Positions 1 through 9,539 are shown, counted from the stretch's first letter. The stretch: DNA of 48,505 bases from Candidatus Bathyarchaeota archaeon (GCA_026014815.1 JAOZHP010000085.1:1-48505); one strand, 5' to 3'. Program-made: numbers and translations. The notes: generated from the sequence alone by a model not told the origin.

Positions 1-1212
1 AACATGATCAGAGGAGTAGATGTGGCCTTCACCAACCTGGAGATGTTGCTCCACGACTACGATGAGGACTGTTTCCCAGCGGCTGAGTGTGGGGGAACCT
101 ACACGAGAGCCCCGCCCCACATCCTAGACGAGCTCATCTGGATGGGCTTTGACATCTTCAGCACTGCCAACAACCACAGCTTGGACTACATGTATGGCGG
201 TCTATTCAGCACCATTTATCACCTAGAGAAAGCGGGAGTTCCCTACGCGGGCACCGGGAATAACCTGGCGGAGGCTAGACAGCCGGCTTACATGGATACA
301 GATAACGGAAGAGTCGCCTTGATATCAGCGTGTAGCACCTTCGCCAACTTTGGGAGAGCAGGTGACGCGCGTCGTGACATGAAAGGCAGACCCGGATTGA
401 ACCCGTTAAGATACGAACAATGGTACGAAGCGAAGCCCGAGACCATCAGCAAGCTGAAACAGGTAGCAGAAGAGCTGGAGCTACCAATAGTACATCAGGA
501 AAAGGACTCTTACCATTTCATATCCAAGAAATTTGTTCCCGGAAAGAAAGTAGGACTTCACACAAAGCCTCATCAAGGCGACATGAAGGGCAACCTAGAA
601 GCAATTAAGGACGCTGCGCGGCAAGCTGACTGGGTTCTGATGACTCTTCACGGGCATGAGGGTGTACAGGGTGACAGGGAGCGTCCAGCAGAGTTCATAG
701 AGGAGTTTGCACGCGCCTCCATCGACGCGGGGGCTCACTGCTTCATCGGGCATGGCCACCACGCCATGAGAGGAATCGAGATCAGGGACGGCAATCCCAT
801 CTTTTACAGCTTGGGTAACTTTGTGTTCCAGAACGAGACGGTGTACAAGATGCCATCCGATTTCTATGACAGGTATGGACTGGACGCTTACGGTGGAACC
901 GTCTCAGAGGCATACGACGCGAGACAAGACTCACCTCCTAGACCCGGGTACCCCAAGAGCAAGTGGTTCACCAAGGACGAAAAATACTGGATCAGTATCA
1001 TTCCAAGGATGGAGTACAAAGGGGACAAACTCAGCGAACTGAAGCTCTACCCGATAGACCTTGGACAAGACAAGCCCAGGAGCCAGAGGGGGCGACCCAT
1101 GATGGCTGACCCAAAGCTAGGGGGGCACATCCTTAAGATAATCAAGAAGCTCTCCAAGCCATACGGAACAGAGATTGATGTGGTGGACAACGTGGGGATT
1201 GTCCGCCTCTAA
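1..1212 (+). CDS. CapA-family metallophosphoesterase-like protein (5' partial)
   Basis: The reading frame is open from the first base, so the gene begins before the window and the ATG at position 4 is probably internal. The protein matches the CapA/PgsA (poly-gamma-glutamate synthesis) fold. Visible motifs are NLE near the N-terminus, STANNHSLDY around residue 55, HGHEG followed by GAHCFIGHGHHAMRGIE, and SLGNFVF around residue 275. The missing N-terminus should carry the usual GD(V/I) metal-binding strand. Archaeal members are of uncertain function and need not make polyglutamate; a calcineurin-like phosphoesterase role is inferred from the family. The next gene converges on it from about 200 bp away, and a short T-run at 1216-1220 follows its stop codon. 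Confidence 0.8.
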   Translation, partial: NMIRGVDVAFTNLEMLLHDYDEDCFPAAECGGTYTRAPPHILDELIWMGFDIFSTANNHSLDYMYGGLFSTIYHLEKAGVPYAGTGNNLAEARQPAYMDTDNGRVALISACSTFANFGRAGDARRDMKGRPGLNPLRYEQWYEAKPETISKLKQVAEELELPIVHQEKDSYHFISKKFVPGKKVGLHTKPHQGDMKGNLEAIKDAARQADWVLMTLHGHEGVQGDRERPAEFIEEFARASIDAGAHCFIGHGHHAMRGIEIRDGNPIFYSLGNFVFQNETVYKMPSDFYDRYGLDAYGGTVSEAYDARQDSPPRPGYPKSKWFTKDEKYWISIIPRMEYKGDKLSELKLYPIDLGQDKPRSQRGRPMMADPKLGGHILKIIKKLSKPYGTEIDVVDNVGIVRL

Positions 1213-1220
1213 CACTTTTT
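1213..1220 (+). terminator. T-run terminator of the CapA-like gene
   Basis: The sequence CACTTTTT directly follows the TAA stop codon. Archaeal termination commonly occurs at such T-runs without a hairpin. The assignment rests on position and composition only. Confidence 0.4.
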
Positions 1221-1242
1221 AAACGTGAAACTTGTTGGTCTC

Positions 1243-1278
1243 ACGACGACATACAGCCCAAGTGTGATAATTCGTCGT
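1243..1278. repeat. 7-bp inverted repeat in convergent intergenic region
   Basis: ACGACGA at 1243-1249 is perfectly complementary to TCGTCGT at 1272-1278, with a 22-nt loop. It lies between two convergent genes and could be part of a 3' UTR structure or of a small RNA together with the stronger element at 1353-1404. No function is assigned. Confidence 0.35.
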
Positions 1279-1352
1279 TAGGACAGACAAGGTGTTTGTC
1301 GTGAATATACTCCGATAAAAGCTTTTGAATGATTTTCGAGGGGTACAGGCAG

Positions 1353-1404
1353 GGAGTTAGGTGAGTCGCCAGGTCCAACCGGCGATAAGCCCCCACCTAT
1401 CTCC
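1353..1404. ncRNA. Candidate structured RNA or bidirectional 3' UTR element
   Basis: A nested fold is visible. GGAG-T-TAGGTG (1353-1363) pairs with CACCTA-T-CTCC (1394-1404), giving ten pairs around one T-T mismatch. Inside it TCGCC (1366-1370) pairs with GGCGA (1381-1385), and GG/CC can extend that stem. TAAGCCCC (1386-1393) stays unpaired. It sits immediately 3' of the minus-strand gene ending at 1406, between convergent genes. A TATA-like ATAAAAG at about 1315-1321 would fit a plus-strand transcript starting near 1343. I do not recognise a known RNA family. Confidence 0.45.
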
Positions 1405-1405
1405 T

Positions 1406-1867
1406 CTATCTATGATCCTTCTCCTCGTCAGGCGTCACAATGGGAGTTATAACCAGTTTTCCATCTTTTACTGCCCATGTCCTGAGACCAGCGTACTCAA
1501 TAGTATTATCTTCGAGAAGTCGTTGAGCGGTCTCTTCCATTCCCTCAGGAACGTAGAGGAAGAACTTTTTGAGCTTGTACGTCACGCCGGCGAGCTCTGA
1601 GAGCGTCCTCCATTTGGGGACCTGTTCCTCCGTGACCGTATCCTTCATCTCTACCTCGCATAGTACCCTGAGGTCGCCGTTCCCGAACGTGCTGACTACG
1701 TTGGGGTACAGAACCTGATCCCCTGTCTCAACTGGGTGTTCCTGCTTCTGGTGATCATTTGTGTAGACTCTCCAAGTGGGGTCCCAGTCAGTCTGGTCGA
1801 TGAAAGGGAACCTAGTGGCAGCGATTATCCGCGTCACGCGTCTTCTTGTCTCCTCGGGTGAGATCAT
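1406..1867 (-). CDS. Hypothetical protein, 153 aa
   Basis: Family not recognised. It is a soluble, mixed alpha/beta protein with no signal peptide or membrane segment. The middle has a run of hydrophobic strand followed by acidic residues (LRVLCEVEMKD near residue 66) and WRTLSELAGV, loosely like nuclease-fold or PD-(D/E)XK cores, but this is too weak for a functional call. The C-terminus is highly charged. It is divergent from the amidohydrolase gene, separated by about 90 bp, and convergent with the CapA-like gene. Confidence 0.55.
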   Translation of the reverse strand: MISPEETRRRVTRIIAATRFPFIDQTDWDPTWRVYTNDHQKQEHPVETGDQVLYPNVVSTFGNGDLRVLCEVEMKDTVTEEQVPKWRTLSELAGVTYKLKKFFLYVPEGMEETAQRLLEDNTIEYAGLRTWAVKDGKLVITPIVTPDEEKDHR

Positions 1868-1954
1868 GACACAATATCCTGCTCATTGAGTTATGAAATA
1901 TGCCATGTGACTGGTTTTTTATGCGGTCATCACCGTGTCTTCTACGTGAATAAT

Positions 1955-3568
1955 ATGGGTTTGAAGGCGGACATGGTCCTAGTTAACGGGAAGATCATCA
2001 CAGTGGACAGACAGGACTCAGTTGTTGAAGCGGTTGCCATCAAGGACGGCAAGTTTATCGCCATAGGAAAGACGGAAGAAATTAGGAAACTTTCCGGAGA
2101 GAAAACCAATATCATAGATCTTGATGGTAAGACAGCGATGCCGGGGATCATCGACAGCCATACCCACCCTAGCAGCATCAGCTTCAAGTTCATGGAGATT
2201 GACTGTAGAGCACCCCCCATAAGATCCATCTCGGAGATACTTGACAAGGTCAAGGCAAAAGCAGAGGAAGTGGGATCAGATAAATGGGTCAGAGGAGTCG
2301 CCTTCAACGACTCCAAGCTAGTAGAGAAAAGGCATATAACAAGGTGGGAGCTTGACTCCGTGGCTCCCGACAACCCAGTCTTTATAGTATCTGATACCGG
2401 TCACCAGTCGCTGGCAAATAGTAGGGCTCTTGAATTAGCGGGCGTCAGTAAAGACACCCCTGACCCACCTGGAGGAGAGATCGAGAGAGATGAGGGAGGA
2501 ATCCCCACAGGTCTACTCTACGAGAACGCTTCGGGTCTAGTACGTAAACACATCCCAGAGTACACGGTAGAAGAACTCAAGGAAGGCTACAAGAAGACTG
2601 TTGAGCAGTTCGCGAGCTGGGGAGTGACCTCGACCCACAACGCCAGCGGACGCATGAACGGCATAAGGGCCTACAAGCAGCTCCTCGATGACGGAATCAG
2701 GAAGGTGAGGATGAGCCTCATGGTAAGCGTCAACAGGAACAGTCCGGGTGATGTCCTCGATGGTCTTGCGTTGGGAGGAATCGAGAGCGGGTTTGGAGAC
2801 GACTGGCTCAAGGTCATGTCCATGAAGATCATGGGAGATGGCTCAGGTGCAGGCGGTACTTGTTGCGTCTATGAGCCCCAGAACCGTGGACCCAGAGGAT
2901 TGGGCTTATGGATGACGGAGCCCGAAGAAGTGAACCGCCTGACATTGAAAGCCCACAACGCTGGGCTCAGGGTAAGCATCCACAGCATAGGCGACAGAGG
3001 TGTCGATATGGCGCTAGACGCCATCGAGAAAGCCCAGAAACAAAACCCAAAACCAGATATGAGGCATAGAATCGAGCACAACAGCCTTTGCACACCCAAG
3101 CAGTTGAAGCGTATCAAGGAGCTGGGTGCCTCTCCGTCCAGCAGCATCGGTTACATGTATGGACTGGGTGACCAGTACACCGAGAACTTCGGACCAGATA
3201 GGTCTAGGTGGCTCCATCCACACAAGACAATGAAAGAGATGGGGATAATCGCTGGAGGTAACAGCGACTGTCCGGTCACCTACTACAGCCCCTTCGTTCA
3301 GATGTACACAGCGGTGACCCGAAAGACTAGCAGCGGGCAGGTTGTCGGACCCGAGGAGGCCATCAGTGTAAAGGACGCTATCAGGGTTTACACATGGAAC
3401 GGCGCGTATCAAGGTAAGGACGAGGACAAACTAGGAAGCATTGAGCTAGGTAAACTCGCTGACATAATCGTACTTGACAGAGACATCCTAACCATCGATC
3501 CTGAGGACCTCCTGAATATTCAGGTGCTGAAAACAATAGTAGACGGAAAAATTGTGTACGAGTCCTAG
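1955..3568 (+). CDS. Amidohydrolase 3 family protein (YtcJ-like)
   Basis: A metal-dependent amidohydrolase of about 537 aa. The N-terminal composite beta-sandwich carries ADMVLVNGKIITVD, followed by the metal motif DSHTHP around residue 71. Later features are a GDGSGAGGT segment, HSIGDRGVD, RIEHNSL and a terminal GGNSDCPV plus GSIELGKLADIIVLDRD that closes the small domain. Members hydrolyse amide or imine bonds of varied small molecules; the substrate is not predictable. An in-frame TTG 69 nt upstream would add an extension unlike the family, so the ATG at 1955 is preferred. Its stop codon interlocks with that of convergent pyrG inside CTAG (3565-3568). Confidence 0.85.
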   Translation: MGLKADMVLVNGKIITVDRQDSVVEAVAIKDGKFIAIGKTEEIRKLSGEKTNIIDLDGKTAMPGIIDSHTHPSSISFKFMEIDCRAPPIRSISEILDKVKAKAEEVGSDKWVRGVAFNDSKLVEKRHITRWELDSVAPDNPVFIVSDTGHQSLANSRALELAGVSKDTPDPPGGEIERDEGGIPTGLLYENASGLVRKHIPEYTVEELKEGYKKTVEQFASWGVTSTHNASGRMNGIRAYKQLLDDGIRKVRMSLMVSVNRNSPGDVLDGLALGGIESGFGDDWLKVMSMKIMGDGSGAGGTCCVYEPQNRGPRGLGLWMTEPEEVNRLTLKAHNAGLRVSIHSIGDRGVDMALDAIEKAQKQNPKPDMRHRIEHNSLCTPKQLKRIKELGASPSSSIGYMYGLGDQYTENFGPDRSRWLHPHKTMKEMGIIAGGNSDCPVTYYSPFVQMYTAVTRKTSSGQVVGPEEAISVKDAIRVYTWNGAYQGKDEDKLGSIELGKLADIIVLDRDILTIDPEDLLNIQVLKTIVDGKIVYES

Positions 3569-5193
3569 AACTCGGGCTTGGGCTTGCCCATTTTTTTATC
3601 GTAGGCAGCCTTCACGAACCCGTAGTATGGTGGGCTCGGCGCCCATGGGCGGCTCTTGAACTCGGGGTGGAACTGGGTTCCCATGAAGAAGTACTTGTCA
3701 GGCAGCTCTAGAATCTCCTTGAGTTTCTTCTCCTTGCTCACCGCCGTGTATTTTGCTCCAGCCTTCTCCAACCGCTCATAGTACTCGGCGTTCACCTCCC
3801 AGCGGTGCCTGTGCCTTTCCTTAATCTCCGTGGATCCGTAGAGCCTCTCAGCGAGTGAACCAGCCTCGACCTCAACATCGTTGGCGCCTAGACGCATGGT
3901 TCCACCCATCACGCTGATGGCCTTCTGCTCCGGGAGCAAGTCAATTACGGGGTGAGGTGCCTCCGGCACACACTCAGTGCTGTGTGAGCCCTCAAGCCCT
4001 GCGACGTGCCTAGCAAACTCTACGGTGGCCAGCTGAAACCCGTAACAGATGCCAAGGAAGGGCACATCCTGCCTTCTTGCATAGTTGATTGCGATTATCT
4101 TGCCCTCGGCTCCCCTAAGGCCGAACCCACCCGGGACGAGGACGCCATCATAATCTGCGAGAACCTCGGCCTTGTGGATGTCCTCCTCGAAGACCTCTGT
4201 TTCGATCCAGTTGATCTGGACTCTGCAACCCGCCTTTGCTGCACTATGACGCAGAGCCTCGTTGACGCTCACATAGCAGTCGGCTAGCTCGGCGTATTTG
4301 CCGCACATAGCGATCTTGACTACATCTGTGGGGTCCTTGTAGGTGGAGACCATCTTTTTCCACTCAGTCCAATCCGGTTTGGTACCGTTTAGACCAAGAT
4401 ACTCTGTGATTACCGCGCCCATTCCTTGCTCCTCAAGTTCAATCGGTAACTCGTACAGGATTGGGACGTTGATGCTGCTGAAAACAGCCCGCTCCTCGAC
4501 GCTACAGGTGTCCGCTATCTTCCTACGGTGCTCTGTATCAAGTCTGCCGAACTCAGTCCTAGCAGCGATAATATCGGGCTTGAGGCCGATTGTTCTCAAT
4601 TCTTTTACGCTATGCTGTGTGGGCTTCGTTTTAGGTTCCCCTACTGCGCTCAACGTGGGCACAAGAGTTAGGTGGACGAGGATGGTATCACCGCGTTTTT
4701 CCTCGTTGGAGAGCTGCCTGATAGCTTCAAGGAATGGAAGCCCCTCTATGTCACCCACTGTGCCACCGATCTCAACCAGAACCACGTCGGCCCCACTTTT
4801 TGTGGCCACTTTTCTTATTCTACGCTTGATCTCATCTGTTACGTGAGGTATTATCTGGACGCACCTGCCAAGGTAGCCGCCTTCACGTTCCTTTCTGATG
4901 ACCGCCTGGTAGACTTGGCCGCTCGTGGCGTTGTTGTCTCTGCCGAACTCTCCTTCAAGGAACCTTTCGTATGTGCCAAGATCCATGTCTGCCTCATAGC
5001 CGTCATCGAGGACGAAGACCTCGCCGTGGATGTAGGGGTTCATGGTTCCCGCGTCTACGTTCAGGTATGGGTCGCACTTGATGACCGTGATCTTGTATCC
5101 TCTTACCTCAAGCATCTTACCGATGCTGCAGGTGACTAATCCTTTCCCCAGTCCGCTGAGGACGCCGCCGGTAATAAAAACATATTTTGTCAA
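3565..5193 (-). CDS. pyrG: CTP synthase
   Basis: Converts UTP to CTP using ATP and glutamine, the last step of de novo CTP synthesis. The N-terminal synthetase domain begins TKYVFITGGVLSGLGKG, the family signature with its P-loop. The glutaminase half has the oxyanion region GGFGLRGAEG, the nucleophile motif GICYGFQ and the late GTQFHPEF with catalytic His and Glu. An upstream ATG at 5262 gives an atypical extension; TTG at 5193 gives 542 aa, the usual length, with AGGTCA just upstream. It lies on the same strand as the DUF1846 and gpmI genes but about 190 bp from the former, so it probably has its own promoter in the AT-rich gap. Confidence 0.95.
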   Translation of the reverse strand: MTKYVFITGGVLSGLGKGLVTCSIGKMLEVRGYKITVIKCDPYLNVDAGTMNPYIHGEVFVLDDGYEADMDLGTYERFLEGEFGRDNNATSGQVYQAVIRKEREGGYLGRCVQIIPHVTDEIKRRIRKVATKSGADVVLVEIGGTVGDIEGLPFLEAIRQLSNEEKRGDTILVHLTLVPTLSAVGEPKTKPTQHSVKELRTIGLKPDIIAARTEFGRLDTEHRRKIADTCSVEERAVFSSINVPILYELPIELEEQGMGAVITEYLGLNGTKPDWTEWKKMVSTYKDPTDVVKIAMCGKYAELADCYVSVNEALRHSAAKAGCRVQINWIETEVFEEDIHKAEVLADYDGVLVPGGFGLRGAEGKIIAINYARRQDVPFLGICYGFQLATVEFARHVAGLEGSHSTECVPEAPHPVIDLLPEQKAISVMGGTMRLGANDVEVEAGSLAERLYGSTEIKERHRHRWEVNAEYYERLEKAGAKYTAVSKEKKLKEILELPDKYFFMGTQFHPEFKSRPWAPSPPYYGFVKAAYDKKMGKPKPEF

Positions 5194-5385
5194 GTCAATG
5201 ACCTGCCAATAATACCTGTGTTCTGCACCCACGTGTCCTATAAATGATTCGAAACCCATCAAATAAAGAGTTTGAAGCGTTTTTTCCTTAAAATACCTAA
5301 TTTAATGGGGTGATAAATAGAAAAATTATAAATATAATTGAAAAAAAGCGAAAGTGTTCGCCTATACATCTAATTAATGAAAAAA

Positions 5386-6909
5386 TTAGTTATTGCTCAC
5401 TATGGGGAGCTTGGCGTCAGTTGTTATGTTGAGGCCCAGTTCCTTGAGTGGTTTCTCGCATCCAGCATCCATCAGATGAGTGGAATGCATCTCACAATTC
5501 CTCAGTTTACTCAAAGCGTCAAGACATTCAGCTGCGTTAGGGTTAAAGACCGCACTGACAGCGAGAGCGTCAAGAACCTCTTTCACGTCAAGAGACACAT
5601 CCAATAATCCTAACTTTGTTTTAAGGGTAGATATGCTCTCGATAATGATCGGTGAAAGAACGTCTATCTCGTCGGGTATTCCAGCAAGGTACTTCACGAC
5701 GTTTAGAAGGGCCGCTGACTCTGAGTGAAGAATCGCAGACCTCTTGCCTGTAAGAATCAGGGGAGTGTCGCTTCTGAGCTCAATTGCTGCACCAGTATAT
5801 ACCCCGTTGAGGCCTTTGGTCTCATCAAATTTCGAAGTCTCCATAGCCTCATTTGCAGCCATGGCTACTTTTCTGTCCTCAGGCTTAACGCCAACACGGG
5901 CCATGATCTTCTCCATACGGTCAAGTGTGTCATAGGTTGTGATGCCCTCAACGAACTCCCGTTTGTACATATAATGTCTGCGTACGATCTCATCCCTGCT
6001 GGCCTGCTGGACCACCGCGTCGTCGATGATTCCCTGTTTGGCCATGTTGACACCCATGTCAGTGGGACTCCTGATCTCAGTCATAGGGTCACCCTCTGGC
6101 ACCATTTTCTCTATGATCTTCAACATTATCGCAAAGTTTTCTACGTCCCTGTTATAGTTGGTAGACTCTTCACCGTATGCATCCTTGTGCCAAGGATCAA
6201 CACAGTTATAATCACCTAGATCAGCTGTGGCTGCCTCGTACGCCACGTTTACCGGGTGCTCCACAGGCAGGTCCCATATTGGGAAAGTCTCGAACTTGGC
6301 AAACCCACTCATGACTCCCTTCTTCCTGTCCTGATAGACCTGGCTCATAGCGAAGCTCATCTTGCCGCTGCCTGGGCCGGGTGCAGTTACCACAACAATG
6401 GGTTTCTCGGTTGGTACGTGTTCCGATTTCCCATAGCCCTCATCGCTCACGACCATGTCAACGTTCTCAAGATAGTCAGGTAACTCGTAGCCTAGGTAGA
6501 CACGGATGCTGCGGTTCTCGAGACGTTGCTTGAACCTAAGCGCTACCTGCTCGCCGCTATACCTGTTGATGACGACTGCTGAAACATCGAGTCCAAGTTC
6601 ACTCAAGTCGGTAATGTCTTTGAGTATCTGATCCTCGTAGGTGAGCCCAAAGTCCCTGCGCACTTTTCTGCCTTCGATGTCCTTTGCGCTGATGCAGTGG
6701 ATTATCTCTATGTTTTCCCCGAGTTTCTTGAGCATCTGGACCTTAGTGTCCACCTCGAAGCCGGGTAGGACCCTAGAAGCATGGTTATCGTATCTTAGTT
6801 TGCCCCCGAACTCTAGGTAGAGCTTGTCAAAGTCATCTACTCGCTCCATGATTCGTTTGACTTGAGCGGCCAAGTATTTCGCTGTGTCGAAACCTTTCTT
6901 GTTGATCAT
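5386..6909 (-). CDS. DUF1846 family protein
   Basis: A 507-aa protein matching DUF1846, a family best known from Firmicutes, of unknown biochemical function. Recognisable features are the N-terminal KGFDTAKYLAAQ, the glycine-rich APGPGSGKMSFAMSQVYQD near residue 180, which resembles a nucleotide-binding loop, and DPWHKDAYG followed by NYNRDVENF. Length agrees with the bacterial members. The ATG is preceded by AGAGGAAAC, a usable ribosome binding site. It is followed by pyrG and preceded by gpmI on the same strand. Horizontal transfer from bacteria is possible but is inferred only from what I recall of the family's distribution. Confidence 0.8.
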   Translation of the reverse strand: MINKKGFDTAKYLAAQVKRIMERVDDFDKLYLEFGGKLRYDNHASRVLPGFEVDTKVQMLKKLGENIEIIHCISAKDIEGRKVRRDFGLTYEDQILKDITDLSELGLDVSAVVINRYSGEQVALRFKQRLENRSIRVYLGYELPDYLENVDMVVSDEGYGKSEHVPTEKPIVVVTAPGPGSGKMSFAMSQVYQDRKKGVMSGFAKFETFPIWDLPVEHPVNVAYEAATADLGDYNCVDPWHKDAYGEESTNYNRDVENFAIMLKIIEKMVPEGDPMTEIRSPTDMGVNMAKQGIIDDAVVQQASRDEIVRRHYMYKREFVEGITTYDTLDRMEKIMARVGVKPEDRKVAMAANEAMETSKFDETKGLNGVYTGAAIELRSDTPLILTGKRSAILHSESAALLNVVKYLAGIPDEIDVLSPIIIESISTLKTKLGLLDVSLDVKEVLDALAVSAVFNPNAAECLDALSKLRNCEMHSTHLMDAGCEKPLKELGLNITTDAKLPIVSNN

Positions 6910-6975
6910 ATTGTTTCCTCTGAAGATTATTGTTCCCAGCGTCTCAACGCTTATAATGCACGAAAAAGAGCGCCG

Positions 6976-8544
6976 TTATCCTATAAAATCTTCGAATCGC
7001 CTGATTAAGCTTGGGCTAGTCATCTCAGGTGGCTTCTCTAAGCCCATGAGTTCAAGTATGGTGGGAGCCACGCTGCTTAACCCCATTCCCTCCATTAACC
7101 TAGTTGTTATTAGCTGTCTCTCGTTTCCTATGAGAATAAATGGCACCGGGTTTAATCCGTGGGATGGGTTCGGTGAACCATCTGTGTAAAACATGTTCTC
7201 GATATTCCCGTGATCCCCTGTGACAAGCACCACATAATCTTCCTGTAGACCTGCATTCACAACCCTTCCTAGGCAATCGTCCACTACCTCGCAGGCCGTG
7301 ATGCCAGCCTGAAGATTCGCCGAGTGCCCAACCAAGTCGCCGTTGGCGTAGTTGACCAAAATTAAATCGTAAAAGTTCCGTTCGATCTCAGAGACCACAC
7401 GATCAGTGATACCTAAGGCGCTCATCTCGGGCTGATCCTCGTAGCTAGGTATCTTGAGGCTTGGTACTAGTATCCTTTCCTCACCGAAATTAGGTTCCTC
7501 GACTTGACTGTTGAAGAAGAAAGTGACATGAGCGTACTTTTCAGTCTCAGCTATCCGGAGCTGCCTTAATCTGAAAGAACTTAGGACGTTACCCAGGTTG
7601 TTTGTGACGGTTTTCTGGAGGAAAGCCACTGGTAGAGGAAGCTTCTGGTCATAGACACTCATGCAGACAAAGTAAATTCTCGGAGTCTTGGTTCTATGAA
7701 ACTTGGTGAACTCTTTCAAGGTGAAAGCATAGGTAATCTGTCGGGCCCTGTCGCTGCGGAAATTCCAGAAAATGAAGGCGTCACCATCATCGACGGTAGC
7801 CACTGGTTCACCTTTGGAGTCCACAAGGATTATTGGTTCCACATAATAATCGGATAGCTCCGGGTCTCTCTTGTAGGCTCTATAAATTGCTTCGATGGGG
7901 TCGTTGTTTCTCCGCCCCTTACCTATGGTGAGAAGGCTGTAGGCTCTCTCGGTGCGATCCCAGTTGGTATCCCGATCCATCGCGTAGTACCTGCCAACGA
8001 TACTAGCGAATCTACCGATGCCTTTCTCTTCGATGATTCTCTGGGTCTCGTTGAAAAACTGGTCAGCACTATACTCGGGGACATCTCTCCCATCTAAGAA
8101 ACAATGGATAAAGACTCTGCCAAACCGTTCCCGCCGTGTTAATTCAAGGAGCGCATTTAGGTGATGGATTGTACCATGGATTCCTTGATCGCTGAAAAGT
8201 CCGGCTAGGTGAAGCTTTCCACCTGTCTGTTTGCAGTACTTTATGGCGTCGAGGAATGGTTTAACTTTGTAGAAGCTGCCGTCTCTAATGCTTTTGTTTA
8301 TCTCCTCTAGTGGCTGCCATACGATGCGGCCTGCTCCCATCGTCAGGTGGCCTGGCTCGCTTCCCCCTTGGGTGCCTTCGGGGAGCCCTACGGCGTTTCC
8401 TGTGCATTTTAGGAGAGTCCATGGATAGTTCTTCATATAGTAATCATCATTTGGGGTCCAAGCCAAGTGGACAGCGTTTCCCGCTGTCTCACTCGTGTAT
8501 CCCCATCCGTCCCGTACGACGAGGATGACTCTCCGTTGGACCAT
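6976..8544 (-). CDS. gpmI: 2,3-bisphosphoglycerate-independent phosphoglycerate mutase
   Basis: Interconverts 3- and 2-phosphoglycerate in glycolysis and gluconeogenesis. The 522-aa length fits the long, bacterial-type enzyme and not the roughly 410-aa archaeal ApgM. The alkaline-phosphatase-fold metal site is visible: DGWG with Asp12, the phosphoserine loop GGSEPGHLTMGAGR with Ser62, DGRDVP, NYANGDLVGHSAN and TGDHGNIENM. The loop reads GGSEPGH where most bacterial enzymes read GNSEVGH, so it is a divergent subgroup. The DUF1846 gene follows 66 bp downstream on the same strand. Confidence 0.92.
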   Translation of the reverse strand: MVQRRVILVVRDGWGYTSETAGNAVHLAWTPNDDYYMKNYPWTLLKCTGNAVGLPEGTQGGSEPGHLTMGAGRIVWQPLEEINKSIRDGSFYKVKPFLDAIKYCKQTGGKLHLAGLFSDQGIHGTIHHLNALLELTRRERFGRVFIHCFLDGRDVPEYSADQFFNETQRIIEEKGIGRFASIVGRYYAMDRDTNWDRTERAYSLLTIGKGRRNNDPIEAIYRAYKRDPELSDYYVEPIILVDSKGEPVATVDDGDAFIFWNFRSDRARQITYAFTLKEFTKFHRTKTPRIYFVCMSVYDQKLPLPVAFLQKTVTNNLGNVLSSFRLRQLRIAETEKYAHVTFFFNSQVEEPNFGEERILVPSLKIPSYEDQPEMSALGITDRVVSEIERNFYDLILVNYANGDLVGHSANLQAGITACEVVDDCLGRVVNAGLQEDYVVLVTGDHGNIENMFYTDGSPNPSHGLNPVPFILIGNERQLITTRLMEGMGLSSVAPTILELMGLEKPPEMTSPSLIRRFEDFIG

Positions 8545-8584
8545 CCTATTTGGATAACAGGATTATCGATATAAAGGTGATTTG

Positions 8585-8806
8585 TCAGCGCCTCAGATAA
8601 CTCCATATCACTGAGAGTATGGAGAGGAAGATCAGGAGGGGGCTGGTAGCGAAATAGAAGCCATTCCTCTTGTAGACCCAAAGAATGACCCATGGGACTT
8701 TCTCTATGTCAGGTACAACTCTGGTGATGTATGGTAAAGCTACGAAGATTATTCCAAGGATGATGAGGAACCACCCCATCACCGTGAACGGTCTATACGG
8801 CTCCAA
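8585..8806 (-). CDS. DUF2905-like small membrane protein
   Basis: A 73-aa protein with two hydrophobic helices, about residues 9-30 and 53-70, separated by a short segment with KVPWVILWVYKRNGFYFATSP. This matches the layout of DUF2905, in which a charged hairpin links two membrane helices. Function is unknown; it presumably sits in the cytoplasmic membrane. It ends about 40 bp before the gpmI start on the same strand and is divergent from adk. Confidence 0.7.
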   Translation of the reverse strand: MEPYRPFTVMGWFLIILGIIFVALPYITRVVPDIEKVPWVILWVYKRNGFYFATSPLLIFLSILSVIWSYLRR

Positions 8807-8897
8807 TGATATTCGCCATAGTATTGACGATCTTGGTATAGTAAATGTTTTAACACAGTGGCGTGGTTCAGAATCGGGTCAATCAGGAGTTATTTTG

Positions 8898-9539
8898 ATG
8901 AGGATCGTCATGCTTGGGCCCCCGGGAAGCGGCAAGGGCACTCAGGCCCGTATAATTTCAGATATCTACGGTATCCCCGTCATCACCACCGGTGACATGC
9001 TCAGGGAGGCAGTGGCTGAAGGCACAGAGTACGGGAAGGTAGCTAAAGAGTATATGAACAGAGGCGATCTGGTTCCTGATGACATTGTAAATGGGATAGT
9101 CAGGCAACGCTTCAGCCAGCCAGGCATAGAGGAAGGATTCATTCTGGACGGATACCCCAGAAGCACTTCACAGGCAGACGCCCTCGACGAGATTCTAGAA
9201 GAGAACAACCAGAAATTGGACTACATTATCCACATTGTGCTGGGAGACAAGACAATAATCGACAGGCTGAGTAAGCGAAGGAGTTGCCCCAACTGTGGAG
9301 CCATTTATCACCTAGAATCCAAGCCACCCAAGAAGAAAGGGTACTGCGATCAATGCGGATCAGGGCTCATCCGCAGGGAAGACGATAACCCAGATGTCAT
9401 CAAGAACAGGCTTGAGGTGTACAGGGAGAAGACACGACCACTTTTAGAAAGGTACAAGGACAGAGGCCTCATCAAGGAAGTCCCGGGGGATGTCAAACTA
9501 GATGAGCTACCTGATATAATCAAGAAGCTTCTGGGCTAA
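8898..9539 (+). CDS. adk: Adenylate kinase
   Basis: Catalyses AMP + ATP to 2 ADP. The 213-aa protein has the P-loop GPPGSGKG at residues 7-14, the AMP-binding TTGDMLR, the DGYPR motif and a zinc-binding lid with Cys130, Cys133, Cys150 and Cys153 (CPNC ... CDQC). This is the long bacterial-type enzyme with a LID domain, not the short crenarchaeal-type kinase. The frame is open 71 codons further upstream, but ATG 8898 is preceded by AGGAG and starts directly with the first beta strand. It converges on the adenosine-specific kinase gene with a shared CTAA (9536-9539). Confidence 0.95.
   Translation: MRIVMLGPPGSGKGTQARIISDIYGIPVITTGDMLREAVAEGTEYGKVAKEYMNRGDLVPDDIVNGIVRQRFSQPGIEEGFILDGYPRSTSQADALDEILEENNQKLDYIIHIVLGDKTIIDRLSKRRSCPNCGAIYHLESKPPKKKGYCDQCGSGLIRREDDNPDVIKNRLEVYREKTRPLLERYKDRGLIKEVPGDVKLDELPDIIKKLLG

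Noticed and set aside
1886-1954. N-terminal extension of the amidohydrolase from TTG 1886
   Set aside because: The 23 residues (Cys/His-rich) do not fit the family; ATG 1955 begins right before the first conserved strand.
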